Notes: generated by a model from the letters alone, not told the origin. Shown: positions 8,853 through 17,750, counted from the first letter of the stretch. The stretch: DNA of 33,697 nucleotides from Chloroflexi bacterium HGW-Chloroflexi-9 (GCA_002840675.1 PHBR01000018.1:1-33697); one strand, 5' to 3'. Made by a program: numbers and translations.

Positions 8853-10299
8853 TGGACGCGACCGGGTAGGGGTAGAGGTCGCTCGTCCGCATCCGCCTGC
8901 CGATGGCGACGACCACCTCCACATGGTCGCGTCGCAACTCGCCGGGCGAGGTGAGTCCCAGCGCGCGCACCATCGTCATCAGGTCCTCCTGCACGGCCGC
9001 GGCGTAGTTTGCCACGCGGCTGCGCTTTTCGGACGGCACGAGGCCCCGCTGCCGCCACTGGCTCTGCGTCGCCACTCCCGTGGGGCATTCGTTCGTGTGG
9101 CAGCGCAGCGCCTGGATGCACCCGAGCGAGAACAGGAACCCCCGGCCGATGTTCACGAGGTCCGCGCCCAGGGCGAGCGAGTAGGCGACGTCCGCGCCGG
9201 TGATCATGCGACCGGCGGCGACGATGGTGATGCGGTCGCGCACGCCGTGGCGCCGGTAGGCGTCGTCCACCGCGACGATGGCGTCGTGGAGCGGCAGGCC
9301 CATATGGTCCGCGAGCGACATCGGCGCGGCGCCCGTGCCGCCCTCGGAGCCGTCGACGGAGATGTAGTCGGGGCCGACGCCCTCCTCCGCGAGCGTCCGC
9401 GCGAGATCGTCCAGGAAGTCCGGGTCGCCTGCGACGATCTTGATGCCGACGGGCACGGGGACGCTGGCCTGCACGCGGCGCACGAACGCGAGCAGGGAGG
9501 GGACGGAGTTGAACTCCGTGAACCGGTTCGGTGAGAGTGAGGCTTCACCGGCCGGGATGCCGCGGATCGTCGCGATCTCCTGCGTCACCTTCGCGCCGGG
9601 GAGGATGCCGCCCTTGCCGGGCTTCGCACCCTGGCCCACCTTGATCTCGACGGCGCGCACCTGCGGATGTTGGCCGATCTCGATCAGGCGCACCCAGTCC
9701 ATCTCGCCATCCGGCGTGCGGACGCCGTACTTCGCCGGGCCGATCTGGAAGACGACGTCTGCGCCACCGCCGAGGTGATGCGGCGACAGGCCGCCCTCGC
9801 CCGTGTTCACGTAGCAGCCGGCCTCCGCCGCGCCGGCAGAGAGCGCGCTCACGGCAGACTGCGAGAGCGCACCGAAGGACATCGGCGCGATGTTCACGCG
9901 CGAGCGGACCTGGAACGGCCGAGGGCGGTCCGCGCCGATGACGTGCGGCCGGGGATCCTCGGGCGCTTCGTCGTGGAGCGTCGGAAAGGGCGAGGGGAGG
10001 AAGTGGAACTGGCCGGGACGGTCGACGTCCTGCTGCGTGCCGAAGCCGACGGCGCTGTTGACGCCCTTGGCCGTCTGGTACACCCACGCGCGCTGTGCCC
10101 GGTTGAACGGCCGCTCCTCAAGGTCGCTTGTGACGATGTACTGGCGGAGCTCCGGCCCGATCTTTTCGACCAGATACCGCAGCCGCCCGATCACGGGGTA
10201 CACCCGCCGGACGGCATGGCGGCGCTGCGTCAGGTCCTGGATGGCCAGCAACCCAACGAACGCGACGATCACGAGCGCGACAATGACCCCGAGCGGCAT
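8821..10299 (-). CDS. FMN-binding glutamate synthase family protein (stand-alone synthase domain, N-terminal TM segment)
   Basis: INIGRGFLFSLGCIQALRCHTNECPTGVATQ (GOGAT Fe-S Cys motif), SVDGSEGGTGAAPMSLADHMGLP, KVGQGAKPGKGGILPG; N-terminal hydrophobic helix. Confidence 0.92.
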   Translation of the reverse strand: MPLGVIVALVIVAFVGLLAIQDLTQRRHAVRRVYPVIGRLRYLVEKIGPELRQYIVTSDLEERPFNRAQRAWVYQTAKGVNSAVGFGTQQDVDRPGQFHFLPSPFPTLHDEAPEDPRPHVIGADRPRPFQVRSRVNIAPMSFGALSQSAVSALSAGAAEAGCYVNTGEGGLSPHHLGGGADVVFQIGPAKYGVRTPDGEMDWVRLIEIGQHPQVRAVEIKVGQGAKPGKGGILPGAKVTQEIATIRGIPAGEASLSPNRFTEFNSVPSLLAFVRRVQASVPVPVGIKIVAGDPDFLDDLARTLAEEGVGPDYISVDGSEGGTGAAPMSLADHMGLPLHDAIVAVDDAYRRHGVRDRITIVAAGRMITGADVAYSLALGADLVNIGRGFLFSLGCIQALRCHTNECPTGVATQSQWRQRGLVPSEKRSRVANYAAAVQEDLMTMVRALGLTSPGELRRDHVEVVVAIGRRMRTSDLYPYPVASISAFEARRSA

Positions 10300-10375
10300 C
10301 CGTGCCTCCCACCTGCTCCCGAATCATCGACGTCTCACCGGGACTCGCGCAGGGGTCAGGCAGAACGGGCGGTGC

Positions 10376-11098
10376 TCAGCGCCAGCGGTCGATGATCGCG
10401 GGCAGTTCGGACAGGCGCTGGATGACGGCGTCCGGGCGCGCTTCGTGTGACGGCACGCTGACGTTGGGGCGGTGGATCGCGCGCATCCCGACCGACTGCG
10501 CCCCGTATACGTCGTCGAAGAGCCGGTCGCCGACGAACACGGCCTCCCGCGCGTCCTCGATCCCGACGCCCGCGAGGGCGGCCCGGAAGGCGTCCGGGTG
10601 CGGTTTCATGAACGGCATCTCGCTCGTGTAGAGCCGGGCGTCGATCAGGTGCGCCAGGCCGTCGCGCTCGAGCATCCGCTCGTGAAACTCGGCCGGCCAG
10701 TGCGTGTTGGAGAGCAGCCCGATGCGCAGGCCGTGGTCACGGAGGGCGGACAGCGTCTCCGCCGCCTCCGGGTCGTGCACGATGTGCGGGAGCCACGCGT
10801 CCAGGTAGTGCTCCGTCGCCTCCTCCAGCAGCGCATCTGCCACGTTCGCCCCGAGGGCGTCCGAGGCCCGTCGCACCAGGTCCAGGAAGGTGAACGACGC
10901 GTGGTCGGAGGCGGTGGCCGCCCAGGCGTCCGTCTCCACCTGCGACAGGCGTCGACGGAGCGCCTCGGCCGGCTCGCCCAGGTGCGGTGCGAGGTGCTCG
11001 GCGGCCATCCGCCAGATCTCGTCGAACTCCACGAGCGCCCAGTCGGAGAGCGTCCCGCCCCAGTCGAAGATGACCGCACGCACGGGTGGATGGCTCAC
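10376..11098 (-). CDS. HAD family hydrolase
   Basis: VIFDWGGTLSD (variant motif I), IGLLSNTHW, KPHPDAF, VFVGDRLFDDVYGA. GTG start at 11098 overlaps the upstream stop (GTGA). Confidence 0.93.
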   Translation of the reverse strand: MSHPPVRAVIFDWGGTLSDWALVEFDEIWRMAAEHLAPHLGEPAEALRRRLSQVETDAWAATASDHASFTFLDLVRRASDALGANVADALLEEATEHYLDAWLPHIVHDPEAAETLSALRDHGLRIGLLSNTHWPAEFHERMLERDGLAHLIDARLYTSEMPFMKPHPDAFRAALAGVGIEDAREAVFVGDRLFDDVYGAQSVGMRAIHRPNVSVPSHEARPDAVIQRLSELPAIIDRWR

Positions 11099-11967
11099 CC
11101 GCCGGCCGCCGGCTTCGACGCCTTGAGCGAGTACATCAGCGGCACCAGGTCGCGCTGCGCCTCCGGCAGCCGCCAGTGCTCGCGGCGGCGGTGCATGGAG
11201 CCGTCCGGCACGGCGTTCTCCGCAGTCATCCACGGCAGCCCCTGCCACGCGACCTCGCGATGCTCGTGGAGGAACTCGATGCGCAGGCCGGCCTCGATCA
11301 GGCTCGTCACCACCTCACCCAGCCCGTGGTTCCACTCGTAGCCCTGCTGGTTCTTCAGTGGCGGGCCGTCGACATACGTGCTGGCGGTTTCGTACGCGAC
11401 CGGCGCGGGCACTTCGAAGTACGGGTATCGGAGCACGAGTTGCCCGTCCGGCTGCTCGTCGTCCATCGCCGAGAGCATCGGGTGCGCCTCGTAGAGGTAC
11501 AGGAAGCCACCTGGCCGCACGAAGCCGGCCGCGACGCGCGCCCAGCCGCGGATGTCAGGCAGCCAGTTGAGCGCGCCGATGCCGGTGTAGACGACATCGA
11601 ACTGCTCCGACAGCGCCTCACGCGCGTCGTAGACATTTGATTGCACGAAGCGCGCGTCCGTGACCCCGATGCGCGCCGCCAGGTCGCGGGCCGCCTCCAC
11701 GGCGGGCTCGGAGTAGTCCAGCCCCGTCACGCGCGCGCCGAGGCGCGCCCAGTTCAGCGTGTCCATGCCGAAGTGGCACTGGAGGTGCAGGAGGCTCTTG
11801 CCGGCGACATCGCCGACCTCCTCGATCTCCAGCGGGTAGAGCGACTTCTCGCCGCGCAGGAAGCCTTCCAGGTCGTAGCCCTCGGAGGCGACGTGGATCG
11901 GGACAGACTCGTCCCAGCGGGCGCGGTTCGCCTCCATGAACGGGGTGAACTCCGGGTCAGGCGACAT
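11095..11967 (-). CDS. Class I SAM-dependent methyltransferase
   Basis: KSLLHLQCHFGMDTLNWARLGARVTGLDYSEPAVEAARDLA (motif I). Confidence 0.92.
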   Translation of the reverse strand: MSPDPEFTPFMEANRARWDESVPIHVASEGYDLEGFLRGEKSLYPLEIEEVGDVAGKSLLHLQCHFGMDTLNWARLGARVTGLDYSEPAVEAARDLAARIGVTDARFVQSNVYDAREALSEQFDVVYTGIGALNWLPDIRGWARVAAGFVRPGGFLYLYEAHPMLSAMDDEQPDGQLVLRYPYFEVPAPVAYETASTYVDGPPLKNQQGYEWNHGLGEVVTSLIEAGLRIEFLHEHREVAWQGLPWMTAENAVPDGSMHRRREHWRLPEAQRDLVPLMYSLKASKPAAGG

Positions 11968-12043
11968 GCGGTGCTCCCACCGGCTTCCGGTCTTCGTTGC
12001 TCATGGCGTTCGAGGATAGCGGAGGCGGGCGGGGTGTCCGTTA

Positions 12044-12589
12044 TCAGTGCGCGGGCGCGTCCTCGGGCAGCCGTTCGCCGGCGCGGATCGCCACCGGTAG
12101 ACGGTTTTCGGGCGGCGGGATCGGGCAGGAGTAGTTCTCGTTGTAGGCGCAGTACGGGTGGTAGGCGTAGTTGAAGTCCAGCAGCAGCCGGCCATCTTCG
12201 GTCTCCGGCACATCGAGGTAGCGCCCGGCGCCGTACGTCTCCGTCCCAGAGGTGGCGTCCCGGAACGGCAGGAACAGGTGGCCCATCTCCGGGTCGCGGT
12301 AGAGCGTCAGCGTCTGGGCCGTCATCTCTACCAGGAAGTGCAGCGCCGCCCACCGCTGGTACTCGCGCACCTGGCCGTCCGAGGTCTGCATCTCCAGCGT
12401 CTCAGGCTCCTCGAACACCTCGGGGATCACGACGAACGAGAGCAGCGGCTGAGGCGGGTAGTACGCGAGGCCGGTGAACTCGCGACGGGCGGAGGAGAGA
12501 AGCGGTGACTGGGGGTCGTCGCGGAAGAAGATGTCCTTCGCTGCGCGAAACTCCTCGAGTTCGCTCATCTCGTGGTCGTGGTCAGACAT
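12044..12589 (-). CDS. DUF1684 domain-containing protein
   Basis: LLLDFNYAYHPYCAYNENYSCPIPPPENRLPVAIRAGER, the hallmark of DUF1684. Confidence 0.93.
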   Translation of the reverse strand: MSDHDHEMSELEEFRAAKDIFFRDDPQSPLLSSARREFTGLAYYPPQPLLSFVVIPEVFEEPETLEMQTSDGQVREYQRWAALHFLVEMTAQTLTLYRDPEMGHLFLPFRDATSGTETYGAGRYLDVPETEDGRLLLDFNYAYHPYCAYNENYSCPIPPPENRLPVAIRAGERLPEDAPAH

Positions 12590-12616
12590 GGCGACGCCTT
12601 CCGCTGCGCCCGCGCG

Positions 12617-13456
12617 CTACAGCGCGCGGTACGCAGAGCGGAGGGTGGTCGTGTCGAAACCTTCCGGCGAGGCACCGGTCGCGAAGTCGTAGAGCGCGGC
12701 CTTGAAGATGCCTTCGAGCGCAGCGACTGCGCCGAGGGCCACGGCCAGCGTCAGCGCGCCCAGCATGACGCCGAGCACCGGCGAGATGGCGAAGAGCAGC
12801 GCCGCCGGCAGGATCGCGATCAGCGCCGCGCCGATGTACACGAGGCCGAACCCGAAGGAGGAGGCGACCTGCCGGCCCCACGTCTCGCGGAAGAGGCTGC
12901 TGGAGCGCTTGATCGCCTCGATCGGGCCGGCGTCCTGGGCCACGATCACGGGGACCACGAAGAACGTCATGTACGCCCACACGCCGCCGACCATGCCGAT
13001 GGCGATGCGGCCGATGAAGTTGTCCGTCCGGTTGCGGAGGGCCTGGAGGATCATCCCCACCGTCGCGGAGATCAGCGCCCACACCAGCAATGCCGCCACG
13101 TGAGAGGAGGCGGCGCGGAGGCCGTAGCCCACGGTCGGGTCGCCGCCGCGCAGGCGGAGCATGGCGGAGGCGATCAGGGCGGTGTTGAAGAACAGCACGA
13201 TGAACGTCACCGCGAACAGCATCGCGAAGCCAAGCACGGCGTCGGTTACCGTCGCGCCCTCAGCGGAGCCTGTCTCGGAGGCGGTCTGGACGCGATCCAG
13301 CGTGCCGGTGGAGGCGGCGAGGCCCATGAACGCGCCGGCCAGTAGCACCACGATGACCGCACTCATGATCGGGAACAGGATCAGCTCCCGATCCTTCATG
13401 AGGACCCGCCACGATGCGCGCATGAGTTCGAAGGTGTGACCAATAGTTGCAAACAT
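12617..13456 (-). CDS. DUF6159-like multi-pass membrane protein
   Basis: MFATIGHTFELMRASWRVLMKDRELILFPIMSAVIVVLLAGAFM... with several TM stretches. The 546 aa ORF start upstream is out-of-gene extension. Confidence 0.8.
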   Translation of the reverse strand: MFATIGHTFELMRASWRVLMKDRELILFPIMSAVIVVLLAGAFMGLAASTGTLDRVQTASETGSAEGATVTDAVLGFAMLFAVTFIVLFFNTALIASAMLRLRGGDPTVGYGLRAASSHVAALLVWALISATVGMILQALRNRTDNFIGRIAIGMVGGVWAYMTFFVVPVIVAQDAGPIEAIKRSSSLFRETWGRQVASSFGFGLVYIGAALIAILPAALLFAISPVLGVMLGALTLAVALGAVAALEGIFKAALYDFATGASPEGFDTTTLRSAYRAL

Positions 13457-13532
13457 GGCTCGATTATACCGACAAATCCAGGCCGCACGCCGCCTCGGTG
13501 CCCGGTTCGACACCCGCCGGTAGGATGGGCCC

Positions 13533-14633
13533 ATGGATGACGTTGCCGGATTGACCCGCGCGGAATGGGCGGAGGTCGGCGTGGCTGCCGCGATCTTCGT
13601 GGGTGGCATCGCGCTGGCGTGGTTGCTGGCCGCGCTCGTCCGGGCGCTGGTGCATGCACTGACGCGCTCGTCCGAGTTGTCCCTGGACGACTCGATCGTG
13701 CGGGCGCTGCGTCCGCCGCTCGCGGCGCTGGTGGTGCTGCAGGCAGCCGCGCTCGCCGTGCGGACGCTGTCATTCCTCGATGGGCGGTTGGACGAGGCGC
13801 GTCGCGTCTGGGTGGCTGCGACGCTGCTGGTGGTCGTGCTGGGGATCCAGCGGACGCTGTCCGCGCTGCTGACCTGGTACTCGACGAGCCCGAGCCAGCG
13901 GCTGGGCACGCGGCTCAACATCCGCTCGCTTCCGCTGGTGCGCCGCGCGGTGAACATCGCCGTGTTGCTGACCGGCGGCCTGGTGGTGCTGGATGCGCTC
14001 GGCGTGCAGATCAGCCCGCTGCTCGCGGGCCTCGGCATCGGCGGCATCGCTGTCGCCCTGGCCCTGCAGCCGTTGCTGGCGAATGTGTTCGCTTCCTCGT
14101 ACATGCTCTCGGACGCTTCCGTCCGGGTTGGCGACCTCATCGAGATCGAGGGCGGACCGGTGGGCACGGTGGAGGACGTCGGCTGGCGCGCGACGCGCCT
14201 CCGCAGCTTCGACAACAACGTGGTGCTGGTGCCGAACTCAAAACTCGCCGACTCCACGATGACGAACTACAGCGCGTCAGACACCCAGTCCGACGCGCGC
14301 GTGCTGGTGGGTGTGGCGTACGAGTCAGACCTGGCGCGCGTTGAGGCCGTGTGCGTGGAGGTGCTCACGACCCTCCGCGACGAGCATGAGCTCGCGGCGA
14401 AGGACGCCGAGCTGATCGTGCGGTTCACCGGCTTCGGCGAGTCGAACGTGGACATCATGCTCAAGATGCGCGCCGTCACCTGGGGCGACTCGTTCGTCCT
14501 GCGCCACGAGATGATCCGGCGCATCCACGCCCGCTTCCAGCAGGACGGGATTGTCATCAACTACCCGGCGCGCCGGCTGTTCCTGCAGGCGGAGGATGCC
14601 TCCGCCCTCGCGCGTGGGCAGAGCGAGACCTAG
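13533..14633 (+). CDS. MscS family small-conductance mechanosensitive channel
   Basis: LLAGLGIGGIAVALALQPLLANVFASSYMLSDASVRVGDLIEIEG...GTVEDVGWRATRLRSFDNNVVLVPNSKLADSTMTNYS. Confidence 0.96.
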   Translation: MDDVAGLTRAEWAEVGVAAAIFVGGIALAWLLAALVRALVHALTRSSELSLDDSIVRALRPPLAALVVLQAAALAVRTLSFLDGRLDEARRVWVAATLLVVVLGIQRTLSALLTWYSTSPSQRLGTRLNIRSLPLVRRAVNIAVLLTGGLVVLDALGVQISPLLAGLGIGGIAVALALQPLLANVFASSYMLSDASVRVGDLIEIEGGPVGTVEDVGWRATRLRSFDNNVVLVPNSKLADSTMTNYSASDTQSDARVLVGVAYESDLARVEAVCVEVLTTLRDEHELAAKDAELIVRFTGFGESNVDIMLKMRAVTWGDSFVLRHEMIRRIHARFQQDGIVINYPARRLFLQAEDASALARGQSET

Positions 14634-16534
14634 CGGCTGACGCCGATCAGCCAGCCCCCGGGGAGGAACGTCGGGAGGTCCCCGCGGCGGTCGTCCCGCT
14701 CACGGTCCCGCTCGTCGTCGCCGCGACCCTCGGGGACGTCCAGGAGATCACGCAGTCGCTCCCGCGCGTTGCCGCGAGGCATCTCGTCCGCGATCTCCTG
14801 CAGGCGCTCGCGGACGCCCGGGAGCGACCCGTCCGTTAGCGCTTCGCGGATCGCAGCGCGCCCCGCGCCGCGCCGCCCGAGGTCGCTGACGATGGCCGCG
14901 AGTTCGCGCGCATCCCGGTCCTCGGCCACCGCGACCGCCGACAGCAGCGCGCGCAGCGCCACCTCGTCGTTGCGCTGGATCGCGCGCTCAAGCGCGCGCT
15001 GAAAGTCGCGAGGACGCTCCGGGACCTCGAACGTCGGCGTCGCAACCGGTGTTGGCGTCGCGGTCACCGTCGCGGTCGGCGTCGGCGTGTCGTCGCGGTT
15101 GCGCCCGCCGCGCCGGTCGTCGTCACGCCGGTCTTCGTCAGGGCCGTCGCGGTCGTCCGGGGTGGCCGTCGGGGTTGCGGTGGGCGTGGCGGTTGCGGTC
15201 GTCGTGGGCGTCGCCTCGGTGCGGCGCCGGTCCTGGTCATTCCGGCTGCGCTCCGTGTCGACGACGCGCACCTCCGGCGTTGCTTCGGCCTGTGCCGGGG
15301 CGTTGTCCAGTGGACGGATGACGGTGCGGCCGTCCGTGACCTCCACGGCGACGCGCAGGCTGGAGGCGACACCCGTGGCGGCAGCCAGCGGGATGTGGAC
15401 ATCGCCCGCAGGCGTCTGCAGGATGACCTCGGACGGTGTCTCGGAGTCGGTGGCGCCGCCGGTGGGGGTGAGCCACAGCGTGTAGACGCCCTCCGGAGCG
15501 TCGCTAAAGGAGAACGCGCGCCCACCATCGGTCTCGGAGGTCCCGACGCCGGGGATCTGGCGGACGACGACGCCGTCCGAGCGTGAGCCGGTCGCAGCGC
15601 CGTCCGAAGCGAGGAGGGCCGCAGAAACCGAGGCGTTCACCAGCACCGTGCCGGCGACATCCACCGCACGCACCTCGGCGGGGCGCTGCGCGCCAGCCCG
15701 GGCGACCTCGCCCGCCGCGACGGTCAGCCGTTCGGTGGTGGTGACGACATCCACGAGGCCCTGGATGGTGGTCACGGCCGTCTCGCCGACGGTGGCTTCG
15801 ATCACCGTCTGGAAGACCGTGCCTCGGGCCTCCACGACGGCGTCCGGGGTGCGGACGACGTACGAGACGGGCGCGTCCGGTGCGCTCACCACGTCATGCC
15901 AGAGGCGGCCGGTCAACTGTTCGATCGTGATGCCACGCGTGCCGTTTGCCTGCAGGCGCGTCAGCGCGAGTTCGGTGCCGGGCGCCAGCGTGGTCGTAGA
16001 GCCGTCCGGGAAGGTCAGCAACGCGCGGCCGTCCGTGCCCGTGCGGAGCCGGACGCCTTCGGCCAGCGTCATGCCATCCTCGGCCGCGTACCACTCGCCC
16101 AGCACCTGCTGCTCCACGCCGCCGGCGAAGACCGTGAGCGTGGCGGCGGCGGAGGCCGGAGTGCCGCCGCGTGCGAGCACCAGCACGAGGGCGAAGGCGG
16201 CGATGGCTGCCGCAGGCGCAGCGACCGTCGCCAGGCGCATGGAGATGGTCCCGAGGCCGAGCGACGGCAGGTTGAGCCGGGGCAGCCGGCGGCGTGGCCG
16301 CTCCTGCGGGGTGAGCGCCAGCTGGGCCATGAACGCGGTCCGGCGCTCGGGCGCGGGGGCAGCCTCCGGGATGCCCGGCAAGGAGGCCAGGGCCGTGACG
16401 GCGCGGAGCAGCGGCTCCAGCTCGGCGCGGTGCTCCGGCCAGCGCTCCAGGCAGTCCTCTACGGATGCACGGCGCGCGGTGATGTCCTCCACGCAGCGGT
16501 CAACGATCTCCGCGAGGGCGATGTGCTCGGTCAT
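14630..16534 (-). CDS. FecR domain-containing membrane protein with Thr/Pro-rich linkers, coupled to a sigma factor
   Basis: N-terminal CLERWPEHRAELEPLLRAVTAL, TM AAIAAFALVLVLARG, FecR-like GVRLRTGTDGRALLTFPDGSTTTLAPGTELAL and TPDAVVEARGTVFQ, then TPTATATPTATPTATP linkers. ATGA overlap with the sigma factor. Confidence 0.88.
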   Translation of the reverse strand: MTEHIALAEIVDRCVEDITARRASVEDCLERWPEHRAELEPLLRAVTALASLPGIPEAAPAPERRTAFMAQLALTPQERPRRRLPRLNLPSLGLGTISMRLATVAAPAAAIAAFALVLVLARGGTPASAAATLTVFAGGVEQQVLGEWYAAEDGMTLAEGVRLRTGTDGRALLTFPDGSTTTLAPGTELALTRLQANGTRGITIEQLTGRLWHDVVSAPDAPVSYVVRTPDAVVEARGTVFQTVIEATVGETAVTTIQGLVDVVTTTERLTVAAGEVARAGAQRPAEVRAVDVAGTVLVNASVSAALLASDGAATGSRSDGVVVRQIPGVGTSETDGGRAFSFSDAPEGVYTLWLTPTGGATDSETPSEVILQTPAGDVHIPLAAATGVASSLRVAVEVTDGRTVIRPLDNAPAQAEATPEVRVVDTERSRNDQDRRRTEATPTTTATATPTATPTATPDDRDGPDEDRRDDDRRGGRNRDDTPTPTATVTATPTPVATPTFEVPERPRDFQRALERAIQRNDEVALRALLSAVAVAEDRDARELAAIVSDLGRRGAGRAAIREALTDGSLPGVRERLQEIADEMPRGNARERLRDLLDVPEGRGDDERDRERDDRRGDLPTFLPGGWLIGVSR

Positions 16535-17124
16535 GGCAGCCCTCCCATCGACTCAATCTCGCGCCGGAGTGCCTGGAGCGCGCGCATCTGGAGACCGCGG
16601 ATGGTCACCTCTTTGCGCCCCATGACCTCCCCGATCTCACGCGCCGACTTCTCCATCAGGAACCTCAGCACCAGCACCTGCCGGTGGTCTTCTGTCAGCC
16701 GCTCTAACGCGCCCTTCAGCGCCTCCTGCATCTCGCCTTCGAGGAGCAGGGTTTCCGCTTCCGAGTCGACCGGCAGGTCCAGCCCCTCCAGGTCGGAGGT
16801 GGGACGCCTGCTGCGGAAGTGGTCGACCATCTGGTTGTGTGCCATCCGATACAGCCAGGCCTTGAACGGAACTCCCCGGTCCTCGTACCTCGGGATGGCC
16901 TGCCAGGCTTTCAGGAACACCTGCTGCGCCAGGTCCTCCGCCGCATCCGCGTCGCGGGTGCGATGGGTGAGATAGCGGACGATCTCCGGCTGGAACCGGT
17001 CGTACAGTCCCCCGAACGCCTCGGCGTCGCCTCCCTTGGCGCGGTCGACCAGGCGGCGGACGGCGTCCGCCTCCAGGTCTGTCCCGCCCGAGGCGGGATC
17101 GTGCCGCGCATCCACTTGATCCAA
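16531..17124 (-). CDS. RNA polymerase sigma-70 family (ECF-type) factor
   Basis: DLAQQVFLKAWQAIPRYEDRGVPFKAWLYRMAHNQMVDHFRSRR (sigma2) and LTEDHRQVLVLRFLMEKSAREIGEVMGRKEVTIRGLQMRALQALRR (sigma4). TTG start at 17124 or nearby GTG. Confidence 0.93.
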   Translation of the reverse strand: MDQVDARHDPASGGTDLEADAVRRLVDRAKGGDAEAFGGLYDRFQPEIVRYLTHRTRDADAAEDLAQQVFLKAWQAIPRYEDRGVPFKAWLYRMAHNQMVDHFRSRRPTSDLEGLDLPVDSEAETLLLEGEMQEALKGALERLTEDHRQVLVLRFLMEKSAREIGEVMGRKEVTIRGLQMRALQALRREIESMGGLP

Positions 17125-17225
17125 CGAGTTACGCCCTTGCCTCGTTCGACCCCAACGTTAGGGAGTCTGATCCCAGTGTCGGCGTCGAGGCGGTCGCGCG
17201 TCGACCGACACCGCGACCACCGTGA

Positions 17226-17708
17226 TCAGACACCGCCCGCAGCCCGCGCCGACGTCCGAACCGGTGCCCGACCGGGCGCGTTGGGTCCACTCCGCTCTCG
17301 GCCGTCGCCGAGGACTTCCCGGCAACGCTCGATGAGGGTCGTGGGTGCTCCGGAACCCTGCTCCAGCAGCCGCCGGCACGCCTCAGCGGTGCCGGTGGTG
17401 CCGTCTGGGGCGGCGAACCAGTGCCGGCAGCGCTCCACCAGGTCAGGCAGTGGGTTCTCGCTGCTCGCCACGCGACGGCAGACCTCGTTCGGTGGGGCGG
17501 TGCGGGGTGTCTGGCTGTCCAGCCAGGCGCGGCAGCGCGCCACCAGCGAGGCGGCCGGGTCATCTGCCTGCGCCATGCGCCGGCAGGCCGATGCGGCTGT
17601 GCTCTCTGGTGCCGCGGAAGCGGTGCCTACCAGGCCCAGCGCCAGCGTCAGCGCGAGTGCCAGCGCGGCGGCGCGGGGGATCACAACTCGGGTCAGACTG
17701 CGTCTCAT
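17226..17708 (-). CDS. Secreted protein with three CRR...LVxRCR repeats, hypothetical
   Basis: Signal peptide MRRSLTRVVIPRAAALALALTLALGLVGTASA; repeats ACRRMAQADDPAASLVARCRAWL / VCRRVASSENPLPDLVERCRHWF / ACRRLLEQGSGAPTTLIERCREVL. Confidence 0.8.
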   Translation of the reverse strand: MRRSLTRVVIPRAAALALALTLALGLVGTASAAPESTAASACRRMAQADDPAASLVARCRAWLDSQTPRTAPPNEVCRRVASSENPLPDLVERCRHWFAAPDGTTGTAEACRRLLEQGSGAPTTLIERCREVLGDGRERSGPNAPGRAPVRTSARAAGGV

Positions 17709-17712
17709 CGTT

Positions 17713-17750
17713 CCTCCGGCCGCCCCGGGCCTCCGGCCGCCCCGGGCCTC
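17713..17750. repeat. 17-bp tandem direct repeat (2 copies plus partial) in the 5' region of the Cys-Arg repeat gene
   Basis: cctccggccgccccggg at 17713-17729 and 17730-17746, followed by cctc. Confidence 0.9.

Noticed and set aside
13497-13523. tRNA T-loop-like ggttcgacacc
   Set aside because: Flanking bases do not form a 5-bp T-stem and no acceptor or anticodon arms were found; it is simply the divergent promoter region before the MscS gene.
12617-14257. 546-aa ORF extending the DUF6159-like gene upstream
   Set aside because: The upstream 267 codons are antisense to the MscS channel; the membrane protein starts at MFATIGHTFE (13456).
15029-15220. Repetitive GT/GC-rich tract that might suggest a repeat array or CRISPR
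   Set aside because: It encodes the Thr/Pro-rich TPTATATPTATP linkers of the FecR-domain protein; no regular repeat/spacer structure.
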